Shown here: one piece after another, positions 6,823 through 13,704 of the stretch
Layout of the letters: the number at the start of each line of letters is the position of its first letter
Numbering within the stretch: position 1 is the stretch's first letter
DNA from: Opitutaceae bacterium
GTDB lineage: Bacteria > Verrucomicrobiota > Verrucomicrobiia > Opitutales > Opitutaceae
Assembly (NCBI GenBank): GCA_009919985.1
Contig: RGAX01000051.1
Span: 1-15,781 of the forward strand
Length of the DNA: 15,781 bases
Direction of reading: 5' to 3'
Position numbers and translations under genes: made by a program
Notes under the pieces: model-generated
What the model was told of the DNA's origin: nothing
The model's database searches: none
Seen by the model: the letters and a program-made list of their open reading frames with translations, nothing else

Positions 6823-8730
6823 TCACGCCGTCGGGGCCGCGGGTGGCTCCGACTTCGGTTCTTCCGTCACCGGCGCGGGTTCCGCGGCGGGCGTAGCTTC
6901 AACTGCAGGCGGAGATGACACGGGTTTTGCACTCGCCGTAGCTGCGACGGCCGCAGGTTGAGCGGACGCGGCGGGCGCCTCAGGGAAGTTTTCCGGATCG
7001 TGTTCAGCGGTTTCAACCTCGCGTTTGCGCGCCTCGACCATCGCAGGCGGAGCGTAGAGCGTGCCGTCAATAAATTCGGTGACGTAACCTTCGCGCACGA
7101 GCCAAGGCAGATCGCTCTGCAAGCGAGCCAGTTTATCGCGTTGCTCGACCGTGAGCGCGTGCTCAACGGGCGCGGGAGCGCTCTCACCTTCGGCCACCGG
7201 CGCGGGGGGCGGCGGGGGAGCAATGTTGAGGAATTTGCGACCAAGCTCGCCGGCTTTCACCATCGGGTTCGCCTCGATAAACGAAATGAGTGAGCCGATG
7301 CTGTCGGAGAAAGTCTGGCCCGGAACGCGGAATTTCCGTTTCACGGCACACACGTAGCTGACGCCCTTCGAGCCTTTCTTGAAGATCGTGAAATGTTCGC
7401 GGCGCAGACGACCACGTAGCGCGTTGGCGGTATCGAGCGGGAAACGACGTTGACGCTCGAGCGAGCCTTCGACGGCGTGACGAATCTCGCCAGGGGGTAA
7501 GAGCTCGAGATTTTTGCCGTGCAAGCGCGCTTGCTCGACCGAGCGGATGACTTTGTCACGCGCGGTGGCGAGTAAGTAAGCCTTGGCTTCGTCGAAGGAA
7601 TCAAACGCCACCGCCGCCGGAGCGGAAGCGGGAGCGGGAGCGGGAGCGGCTTCGGCCACGGTCGCGTTTTCGGGCGCTGGCACCGACGCGGTTTCAGCCG
7701 CAGCGGTTTCGAGCGCGGAGGTTTCAGGCGCTGGAACCTCGCTCGGAGCTGTCTCGCTCGCCGCTGCCACGACCGCCTCAGCCGTCTTGGCGGACTTGGC
7801 GGGTTTAGGGGCAGGTTGTTTCCACGTGTAACGCGTGGCCTTCTTCATTTTTTCAAGCCAAGCTTGGATCGCTTCGGGCTCGCGCACGGTTTCGATTCGG
7901 GCCTTGAACGCCTCGAACGGCATACGGTCGACCTTTGCCGCGTAATGCTGCTGCACGAGCTGGTTGTAGAGATGGTAGTTGGGCGGCCCGAGCAATTCAC
8001 CCGTCACGCCGCAGCGGTTTACGACTTGGAAATTGCCCTTGGGCGGATCGATCACGACGTCGGCCGTGTCGAAGAACGAGCCGAGGTGCTTGGTCAACAC
8101 GTGGGACAGCGCGGCCTCTTCATTTTCAAAGGGCAACCCGTCCGGCACGGAAATCACAAAACCCGCCGCAGCCGAGGCGTCAGGCGCAGGTTTGCGCGCG
8201 AGTACAACGACAAAGCGGTCGGTCTTCGCCACCACGGTACGAGCCACTTCGAACAGCTCGATCGTGCGGCACGATTTACGGATGGTCTGGACAAGCGTGC
8301 TGAAGCTCGTGTCTTCCGGGTAAAACGTAGCCGTGAAATACGGGCTGTCGTAAGGACCGCGATCTACGGGCTCGCCGCGACCGCCAAAACGGCCACCGCG
8401 TTCGCCGCCACCGGGACCATCGCGGCGCGGGCCACCACGATATTCACCCTGACCTTCGCGGGGATAAGAAGGACGTTCACCGGAAAATTCACGACGCTCA
8501 GGCGCCGCGCCACCTGGACCGCTGGGTACGCCAGGACCGGGGCCTCCCGCAGGACGATTAAACGCACGCCGGTCGCGACGCTCGGGCGCACCGCCGCCGC
8601 TGTCACGCCGCGGACGATCATCGCCGCCTTCGCGGCTGCGCCGCTCGTTGGGCGTAGATTTGTCCTGCACCCATGAGGTGCCGAAGCTGAAGCCGTTCAA
8701 TTGGCTCAGATCGAGTTTGTTGTCGTCCAT
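6823..8730 (-). CDS. Uncharacterised RG-rich, Ala/Pro-linker protein with two predicted globular regions
   Basis: I do not recognise a named family. From the ATG at 8730 the product has 635 residues: a short conserved-looking N-terminus (MDDNKLDLSQLNGFSFGTSW); an Arg/Gly/Pro-rich disordered region at about 27-125 with RGG-like repeats; a folded region at about 128-303 (SPYFTATFYPEDTSF, NRCGVTGELLGPPNYHLY); an Ala/Pro/Glu linker at 305-374; a second folded, basic region at about 375-503 (FKKGSKGVSYVCAVKRKFR, residues 450-468); a short segment at 525-562 ending in a winged-helix-like LVREGYVTEFIDGTLY; and a low-complexity tail. The frame continues 28 codons upstream to 8814, but that part lacks the MDDNKLD-type start and overlaps leader hairpins. 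The RGG region and basic module suggest nucleic-acid, probably RNA, binding; this is inference. There are no membrane segments. It lies downstream of tRNA-Leu on the same strand and has its own terminator. Confidence 0.8.
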   Translation of the reverse strand: MDDNKLDLSQLNGFSFGTSWVQDKSTPNERRSREGGDDRPRRDSGGGAPERRDRRAFNRPAGGPGPGVPSGPGGAAPERREFSGERPSYPREGQGEYRGGPRRDGPGGGERGGRFGGRGEPVDRGPYDSPYFTATFYPEDTSFSTLVQTIRKSCRTIELFEVARTVVAKTDRFVVVLARKPAPDASAAAGFVISVPDGLPFENEEAALSHVLTKHLGSFFDTADVVIDPPKGNFQVVNRCGVTGELLGPPNYHLYNQLVQQHYAAKVDRMPFEAFKARIETVREPEAIQAWLEKMKKATRYTWKQPAPKPAKSAKTAEAVVAAASETAPSEVPAPETSALETAAAETASVPAPENATVAEAAPAPAPASAPAAVAFDSFDEAKAYLLATARDKVIRSVEQARLHGKNLELLPPGEIRHAVEGSLERQRRFPLDTANALRGRLRREHFTIFKKGSKGVSYVCAVKRKFRVPGQTFSDSIGSLISFIEANPMVKAGELGRKFLNIAPPPPPAPVAEGESAPAPVEHALTVEQRDKLARLQSDLPWLVREGYVTEFIDGTLYAPPAMVEARKREVETAEHDPENFPEAPAASAQPAAVAATASAKPVSSPPAVEATPAAEPAPVTEEPKSEPPAAPTA

Positions 8731-8742
8731 GTTGTCGGTAAA

Positions 8743-8854
8743 GCGGACGTTGAGTCCGCGGTGGTTGGCTTTGTGTGCTAAGGCGAGAGCCTGTGCGGGC
8801 CAGAGTCCAAACACGCCTCAGACAGAGGCAAGCGGTTTCCGCAGGGGAATGCGG
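8743..8854 (-). promoter_or_regulatory. Leader with several short hairpins between tRNA-Leu and the RG-rich gene
   Basis: Read on the minus strand from the tRNA end, short inverted repeats occur in order: ccgca/tgcgg (8854-8850 with 8843-8839), which competes with gcgg/ccgc (8842-8839 with 8835-8832); gcctc/gaggc (8829-8825 with 8819-8815); and gcggac/gtccgc (8759-8754 with 8748-8743), the last only 12 bases before the ATG. The first two share a strand and are mutually exclusive. Stems of 4-6 bp are not rare in GC-rich DNA, so a regulatory role is only a possibility. Confidence 0.25.
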
Positions 8855-8884
8855 CTTCATCGCTTTCAACCCTATCTCTAAAAA

Positions 8885-8969
8885 TGGTGCTCGGGACAGG
8901 ACTCGAACCTGCACGCCTTACGGCACACGCCCCTCAAACGTGTGTGTCTACCAATTCCACCACCCGAGC
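8885..8969 (-). tRNA. tRNA-Leu (anticodon GAG)
   Basis: An 85-base minus-strand cloverleaf with encoded CCA. The acceptor stem is GCTCGGG / CCCGAGC, the D arm GTGGAATTGGTAGACAC is typical of tRNA-Leu, and the anticodon stem CACGT / GCGTG (one T-G pair) encloses the loop TTGAGGG with anticodon GAG at plus-strand 8933-8935. A class II variable arm (GCC GTAA GGC) and a GGTTCGAGTCC T arm follow. It reads CUC and CUU; CUC is the dominant leucine codon in the surrounding genes. It lies upstream of the RG-rich gene on the same strand and is divergent from cysE. Confidence 0.96.
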
Positions 8970-8991
8970 AAAAATGAACAGAGGAAGGCGG

Positions 8992-9020
8992 AATAAGCGA
9001 AATCCCCCGCACCTTGTAAA
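8992..9020 (-). promoter_or_regulatory. Candidate sigma-70 promoter for tRNA-Leu
   Basis: On the minus strand, TTTACA (9020-9015) is separated by 17 bases from CTTATT (8997-8992), a poor -10 match, followed by a GC-rich CCGCC discriminator as often found at stable-RNA promoters. The predicted start would leave a 5' leader of about 15 bases before the tRNA. The -35 is good (5 of 6); the -10 is weak. Confidence 0.3.
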
Positions 9021-9093
9021 GCCCCGAAAGCAAAAAGACCCAAATTGGCTTTGACCCTCCTCTCGCGCCGCCGAACCTTGCCGAACTGCCGCC

Positions 9094-10026
9094 ATGTCTC
9101 TTGATACCGTCCACGCCGCCCTGCTCTCCTCGTATGAAACCGATGGGGGCATCAACCACCTCGATGGCGTGAATTTGCCCGCGCAAGAATCGGTCAACAC
9201 GCTCGCCCGCGATTACATGCACCTGCTTTTCCCGGGCTATTTCGAAGCAACTGCGCTCGAGAAAAACGCCGTGTCTGCCCACGTCCACCGGCTCCTCTCC
9301 GGTCTCGAACAACGCCTCACCGCCGAACTCGAAAAATGCCTGCGCTTCGCCCGCCAACCCGAAGCTGCCGCTCGCGCCGCCACTCTCGCGGCCGAAGCCC
9401 TTGGGCGTTTTCCGGAGTTGCGCCGCATCATTCAAACCGACGTGACCGCCGCTTACCAAGGCGATCCCGCCGCGCGCAGCGTTGAGGAAATCATCCTCGC
9501 CTATCCGTGCGTGCTGGTGATCTCAATTCAACGTTTCGCCCACGTGCTTTATGAACTCGGGGTCCCACTTCTACCCCGCATGCTCACCGAGTACGCCCAC
9601 GAGCGCACCGGCACCGACATCCACCCAGGCGCCCGCATCGGGTCTCATTTTTTCATCGATCACGCTACCGGGGTCGTCATCGGCGAATCCTGCACCATCG
9701 GCAATCACGTCAAAATCTACCAAGGCGTGACCCTTGGCGCCAAATCCTTCGAAGTGGATAACGACGGCCACCCGATTAAAGGCGTAAAACGCCACCCCGA
9801 TATTGAGGACCATGTCACCATTTACGCCCACGCCACCATTTTGGGCGGCGATACGCGCATCGGTGCGCACTCGATCGTCGGCGGCAACGTCTGGCTGCTG
9901 CAATCCGTCCCCGCCTACAGTATCGTCCAACAAAAAGGCGACAACCTTCTCGTACGCCCCCGCCGCAAACCGGAAGCCAGCACCGCCGCCACCCCCGAGG
10001 GCAAAGGCGAAAGTTGGTCGATTTAA
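9094..10026 (+). CDS. cysE: Serine O-acetyltransferase
   Basis: Transfers acetyl from acetyl-CoA to L-serine, giving O-acetylserine for cysteine synthesis. The 310 residues comprise a helical N-terminal half with the substrate-side region (TDVTAAYQGDPAA at 115-127) and a left-handed beta-helix of hexapeptide repeats from about 173. Family catalytic residues are D175 in DIHPGA and H190 in DHATGVVIGE; GVTLGAKS at 211-218 follows, as in the long epsC-like enzymes. The C-terminus differs from E. coli CysE: the GVPAR motif is replaced by QQKGDNLLVRPRRK and a Ser/Thr/Ala tail ending WSI. A terminal isoleucine is the usual anchor for binding cysteine synthase (CysK) in the active-site channel, so complex formation is plausible. 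No SD site. The gene is convergent with pyrD, 24 bases apart, with no hairpin between. Confidence 0.93.
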   Translation: MSLDTVHAALLSSYETDGGINHLDGVNLPAQESVNTLARDYMHLLFPGYFEATALEKNAVSAHVHRLLSGLEQRLTAELEKCLRFARQPEAAARAATLAAEALGRFPELRRIIQTDVTAAYQGDPAARSVEEIILAYPCVLVISIQRFAHVLYELGVPLLPRMLTEYAHERTGTDIHPGARIGSHFFIDHATGVVIGESCTIGNHVKIYQGVTLGAKSFEVDNDGHPIKGVKRHPDIEDHVTIYAHATILGGDTRIGAHSIVGGNVWLLQSVPAYSIVQQKGDNLLVRPRRKPEASTAATPEGKGESWSI

Positions 10027-10050
10027 AACCTCCCCTCGCTTGCCCGCCAC

Positions 10051-11100
10051 TTAACGCGCATCACGCGCCGCCAAGCCCCGCGCCAACTCCGCCGCAAAAA
10101 ACGGTCCGCGGTAAATCATACCGGTGTAAACCTGCACCAACGCCGCGCCCGCATCTAGTTTTTCGGCCGCACCGATCACATCCGTGATTCCGCCCACACC
10201 GATGATCGGTAACTTTCCCGCCGTCGCCCGCGCAATATAAGCGACAATCTCAGTCGAGCGCCGGCGCACCGGGGCCCCGCTCAAGCCGCCCGCCTCATTC
10301 ACCGCCGTGAAAAAACCCGGACGCGCCAAGGTCGTGTTGGTCGCGATCACACCATCCAGCCCGAATTCCGCAATCACCGCCAGCACCGCGTCAATCTGCG
10401 GCCACGTCAGATCCGGCGCAATTTTCAACAACACCGGCACCCGCACCGCGCGTGCGCGATTCGCCCCGGTGATCGCACCGAGCAACTCCCGCAGCCGCGA
10501 CTCATCCTGCAATTGCCGCAAACCCGGCGTGTTGGGACTAGAAACATTTAATACCAAGTAATCCGCGAAATCTGCCAGCCGCGCAAAACTCGCCAGATAA
10601 TCCTCTGTCGCCCGATCGATATCAGCGACCTTCGATTTGCCGAGATTTACGCCGAGCGGGATCTGGCGCGCGCCGCGCCCGGGCTGCGTCGCCAAACGTG
10701 CCGCAACCGCCGCCGCGCCTTGGTTGTTGAACCCCATGCGGTTAATCACCGCTTCCTGAGCCGGATAACGAAACATCCGCGGCTTCGGATTCCCGTCCTG
10801 CGCAAGAGCGGTCACGGTACCAATTTCCACGTGACCAAAACCCAACGCCGCCGCCGCCGGCCAAGCCCGAGCATTCTTATCAAATCCCGCCGCCAGCCCC
10901 ACCCGATTAGGAAACTCTAAGCCCAGCACGCGCACCGGCGCAAAACGCCTCGCATCCAGCCTCGTGTGTAGCTCGAGCAAAGCCCGTAATGGCGCGAGCT
11001 GACCCAAAAGCGCCAACGCATCCACGCCGAGCTCGTGGGCCCGCTCCGAATCCTGACTAAACAACACCGGACGAATAATTTTTTCGTAAACCGAGAACAT
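10051..11100 (-). CDS. pyrD: Dihydroorotate dehydrogenase (quinone), class 2
   Basis: Oxidises dihydroorotate to orotate with FMN and passes electrons to quinone at the inner membrane, the fourth step of pyrimidine synthesis. The product from the ATG at 11100 has 349 residues, the normal class 2 length. The N-terminal YEKIIRPVLFSQDSERAHEL at 5-24 is the membrane/quinone-binding helix region of class 2. FMN and substrate motifs: VGLAAGFDKNA at 67-77, EIGTVT at 92-97, NRMGFNN at 120-126, NVSSPNTPGLR at 185-195 with S188 as catalytic base (class 1 enzymes have Cys), LLKIAPDL at 224-231, TNTT at 254-257 and GVGGI at 301-305. The frame continues upstream to 11271, but those 57 codons have no family counterpart and overlap the divergent gene start. 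It is not part of the pyrRBC cluster, so it may be regulated separately. Confidence 0.95.
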   Translation of the reverse strand: MFSVYEKIIRPVLFSQDSERAHELGVDALALLGQLAPLRALLELHTRLDARRFAPVRVLGLEFPNRVGLAAGFDKNARAWPAAAALGFGHVEIGTVTALAQDGNPKPRMFRYPAQEAVINRMGFNNQGAAAVAARLATQPGRGARQIPLGVNLGKSKVADIDRATEDYLASFARLADFADYLVLNVSSPNTPGLRQLQDESRLRELLGAITGANRARAVRVPVLLKIAPDLTWPQIDAVLAVIAEFGLDGVIATNTTLARPGFFTAVNEAGGLSGAPVRRRSTEIVAYIARATAGKLPIIGVGGITDVIGAAEKLDAGAALVQVYTGMIYRGPFFAAELARGLAARDAR

Positions 11101-11269
11101 GCCTCGCGACGCTGCAAACCTGCTCGCAAAACGCAAGAACCCGCGCCGAACCTCGTCGCCCTGCGTATTTTGCACAGAAAAAATCTCCTGCCCTCGGCCA
11201 AACAATTCTTGCTGTTTTGTGCTTGTTTTTTGAAACACCGCTCGCACGCTGCGAAAAATTTCCGCTCTC

Positions 11270-12088
11270 ATGGCTAAAGCAACTTCTACTCTCAGCTGGT
11301 GTAACGTACGTCTAGGCGACGATCATAATTGGTGGGTCAACGAGACCAGCGACCCTGTGCGCTGGGACGTCGATGGCCTCAGCATCATCGACCCCCGCCA
11401 AGTCACCCATCTCATCGAACTCGTCGAGCCCCTGCGCGACTACGGCTTCGATCAAGAGATGTTCGACGCCGCCTTCATCCCTTTCCGTATCGAGAAAGAC
11501 CTCGGCAGCGGCAAGGTCCGCCTCAAGCGCGTCAAAGAATCGATTGTCGAATCCGATGACAAACTCTTCGCCCTCGCCGACACCCTCGACGAAGAAAACG
11601 GCCCCTACGCCGACCTCCTAGATCATCTCACCCGCTGCCGCGTGAAAATGCTCAACGATCTGTTCAAATTCGAATCAAAACTTTCTGTCGACGAAGTCGA
11701 AGACGAGATTCGCGAAGAACAAAACACTCAGTTTATCGAAGGCAAAGCCATCCACACCTTCGAAGAACTCAGCGCTATTCTCGACTTCATGCCCGCCGGC
11801 TACGACGCCGACGATGAGGCCCCCGCCAAAGACGCCGAAGACGAGGCCGATGATGCTGACCTCCCCGAGATCGACGCCGACGAAGAAGAAAAACTCAAAA
11901 ACGATGAATCCCTCAAGTGGGATGACGACGAAGACTCCGACGACGAAGACGGCGAGAAAAAGAAAAAAGGCGACGACGACGAAGACTCCGAAGACGACGA
12001 GGGCGGCGGCAGCAAAAAATCGAAGTCTGACGACGACGACGAAAAACCTGCGCCAAAAAAATCCACCCGCAGCTCCAAGAAAAAATAA
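11270..12088 (+). CDS. Uncharacterised protein with long acidic, lysine-tipped C-terminal tail
   Basis: I do not recognise a named family. The 272-residue product has a folded N-terminal part (about 1-177), with SWCNVRLGDDHNWWVNE at the start, amphipathic helices at 43-58 and 140-151, and FEELSAILDFMPAGYDADDE near the end. From about 179 to 257 the chain is dominated by Asp and Glu, with Lys patches at 230-233 and 249-252, and ends in a basic tail (KPAPKKSTRSSKKK). Such charge-segregated tails occur in proteins that bind nucleic acid, ribosomes or basic partners, but no function can be assigned. There is no signal peptide or membrane segment, and no SD site. It is divergent from pyrD (169-base gap) and ends in a strong terminator, so it is probably monocistronic. 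Confidence 0.85.
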   Translation: MAKATSTLSWCNVRLGDDHNWWVNETSDPVRWDVDGLSIIDPRQVTHLIELVEPLRDYGFDQEMFDAAFIPFRIEKDLGSGKVRLKRVKESIVESDDKLFALADTLDEENGPYADLLDHLTRCRVKMLNDLFKFESKLSVDEVEDEIREEQNTQFIEGKAIHTFEELSAILDFMPAGYDADDEAPAKDAEDEADDADLPEIDADEEEKLKNDESLKWDDDEDSDDEDGEKKKKGDDDEDSEDDEGGGSKKSKSDDDDEKPAPKKSTRSSKKK

Positions 12089-12102
12089 GTTGAACCACCT
12101 TC

Positions 12103-12133
12103 AAGCAGCGGTCCCAAAGACCGCTGCTTTTTT
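12103..12133 (+). terminator. Rho-independent terminator
   Basis: An 11-bp stem (aagcagcggtc / gaccgctgctt) with a five-base ccaaa loop, followed by T's to 12133, begins 14 bases after the stop of the acidic-tail gene. On the opposite strand only two T follow the stem, so it acts on the plus strand. Confidence 0.92.
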
Positions 12134-12168
12134 ATGCGCGGACCCCCAACGAGCGAGCGGCGAATCGC

Positions 12169-12444
12169 TCAAGCGCCGCGCTCGGCGTCTTGTTCGGTTT
12201 CCTCTTCTTCGGTCTCGCGCGGCATGTAATACGCCACCGCTGCAATCGCCGCGCACACGATCACATAAACCAGCGCCCAAATAGTCATCGCTTTGAAATT
12301 GGTGTCACCCTCGACCACGCGCGCCAGCCACTTGTAGCCGAACTGGACCGTGCGAAATAGAAACGCCACACTCAGTAGCCCGAAGACTACGCTCACAATC
12401 CATTGACCGACACTGCGTGGAGGTTGAACGGGGGAAGAGCTCAT
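12169..12444 (-). CDS. Small two-helix membrane protein
   Basis: The 91-residue product has two clear hydrophobic segments, about 15-35 (WIVSVVFGLLSVAFLF) and 53-74 (MTIWALVYVIVCAAIAAVAY), a basic stretch between them, and an acidic C-terminal tail rich in Glu at 77-88. The family is unknown to me. The start lies 23 bases after the hemB stop on the same strand, so it is probably co-transcribed with hemB; this does not by itself imply a role in haem metabolism. No SD site precedes the ATG. Composition and codon use match neighbouring genes, and the frame does not overlap any other plausible gene, which supports it being real. Confidence 0.72.
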   Translation of the reverse strand: MSSSPVQPPRSVGQWIVSVVFGLLSVAFLFRTVQFGYKWLARVVEGDTNFKAMTIWALVYVIVCAAIAAVAYYMPRETEEEETEQDAERGA

Positions 12445-12467
12445 GAGATAAACGATTGGAGTATTTT

Positions 12468-13478
12468 TTAGCGTAAAGCCAGCGCCATGTCCTTGGCAAA
12501 ATAAGTTAAAATTAGGTCCGCCCCGGCCCGCTTAATCGCCAAAAGCGATTCATGCCGGCACCGCGCGAGATCGAGCCAACCCAGCCGCGCTGCGGCTTGA
12601 ATCTGCGCATATTCGCCCGAAATTTGATAGGCTGCGACCGGCTTGTGCGTCGCGTTGCGCACCTCACGGATAATATCCAGATAAAGCCCTGCTGGTTTCA
12701 CCATGACGATATCTGCCCCTTCGACTTCGTCCAAGCGCAACTCCACCAACGCCTCGCGCCGATTCGCTGGGTTGAGCTGGTACGTCGCTTTGCTGAGCAA
12801 TTTCGTGCCGGCAGCCTTCGCGCTACCCACGGCATCGCGAAACGGACCGTAATAAGCCGAATTGAATTTTACCGCATAAGCCAAAATCCCCGTCCCGGTG
12901 AAACCTGCCGCATCCAGCGCCCGCCGGATTTCGCCAATGCGCCCGTCCATCATGTCACTGGGCGCCACGAGATCAACGCCCGCTCGCGCATGCAGCACCG
13001 CCATCTGGCAGAGAATCGCCACCGTATGATCGTTCGCCACGTCCAAGCCATCCGCCGACAACACCCCGTCGTGCCCGTGCGTCGTGTAAGGATCAAGCGC
13101 GATGTCGGTGATCACAGTCATGTGCGGCACGGCTTTTTTTACCGCCCGCACCGCACGCAAAATTAGCGCATCTTCATGCAGCGCGGCGCTACCGACTTCG
13201 TCTTTAAATTTGGCCTCAAGTTTCGGGAAGAGCGCCACCGCCGGTACGCCTAATTTACCCAGGGCCCGACATTCCTTCACCAGATCGCTGATGTTGAAAC
13301 GCATCACGCCTGGCATCGAGCGGATTGGCTCCGGAGCACCCTTGCCGTCCACGACAAACAGCGGCGCGATAAAATCCTGCGGCCGCAATACCGTCTCCTC
13401 AACCATGCTCCGCAAGCTGGCAGTGCGACGCAGCCGCCGCGGACGCTGGGTGAGATCGAGCTTGAAGTGATCAGCCAT
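12468..13478 (-). CDS. hemB: Porphobilinogen synthase (delta-aminolevulinic acid dehydratase)
   Basis: Condenses two 5-aminolevulinate molecules to porphobilinogen in haem and tetrapyrrole synthesis. From the ATG at 13478 the product has 336 residues, the family length; an in-frame ATG at 13526 would add 16 residues with no family counterpart (MMASRSMECFAGR). The two Schiff-base lysines are K204 in YAVKFNSAYYGPFRDA and K261 in VMVKPAG. The metal site reads DIALDPYTTHGHDGVL from 125: aspartates at 129 and 137 replace the zinc cysteines of the E. coli/human type, placing it with the magnesium-dependent, Pseudomonas-like enzymes. It starts TQRPRRLRRTASLRSMVEE, a standard HemB N-terminus. It is divergent from cysS (226-base gap) and is followed by a small membrane-protein gene. 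Confidence 0.96.
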   Translation of the reverse strand: MADHFKLDLTQRPRRLRRTASLRSMVEETVLRPQDFIAPLFVVDGKGAPEPIRSMPGVMRFNISDLVKECRALGKLGVPAVALFPKLEAKFKDEVGSAALHEDALILRAVRAVKKAVPHMTVITDIALDPYTTHGHDGVLSADGLDVANDHTVAILCQMAVLHARAGVDLVAPSDMMDGRIGEIRRALDAAGFTGTGILAYAVKFNSAYYGPFRDAVGSAKAAGTKLLSKATYQLNPANRREALVELRLDEVEGADIVMVKPAGLYLDIIREVRNATHKPVAAYQISGEYAQIQAAARLGWLDLARCRHESLLAIKRAGADLILTYFAKDMALALR

Positions 13479-13704
13479 ATTCGTGTTTCTGCCAGCAAAG
13501 CACTCCATGCTCCGGCTCGCCATCACTTTTTACATGACCCCGCACCGCACCTCAGCGGCGCGAACTACCGGCTGCGGTTGTTGAACGCAAACGCCGGCGC
13601 CCGCGAGCTCCGATAGGCAGAAACCCCCTTCGGCCCCCGGCCGATAAAAAGAACGTTCCGCACTGGCGGTATCCCTGATAATCCCCTTTTCTCTTTCTCT
13701 GTTC

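Noticed and set aside
7628..7649. GCGGGA repeats as a possible microsatellite or phase-variable tract
   Set aside because: The units are six bases, in frame, and encode part of an Ala/Pro linker; few copies and no frame effect.
7816..8676. Long plus-strand open frame opposite the RG-rich gene
   Set aside because: It is the antisense of a GC-rich, Arg/Gly-rich coding region; its product is low-complexity Arg/Thr/Ala and has no recognisable motif.
8731..8814. 28-codon upstream extension of the RG-rich gene
   Set aside because: It crosses leader hairpins and has no protein-like conservation cue; the MDDNKLDLSQ start is better.
11101..11271. Longer pyrD start on the minus strand
   Set aside because: The extra 57 residues have no counterpart in class 2 DHODH and would overlap the start of the divergent gene; MFSVYEKIIRP is the standard N-terminus.
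11800..12117. Serine-rich minus-strand open frame
   Set aside because: Antisense of the GAC/GAA-rich acidic tail, which gives runs of Ser and Phe by complement; it also overlaps the terminator.
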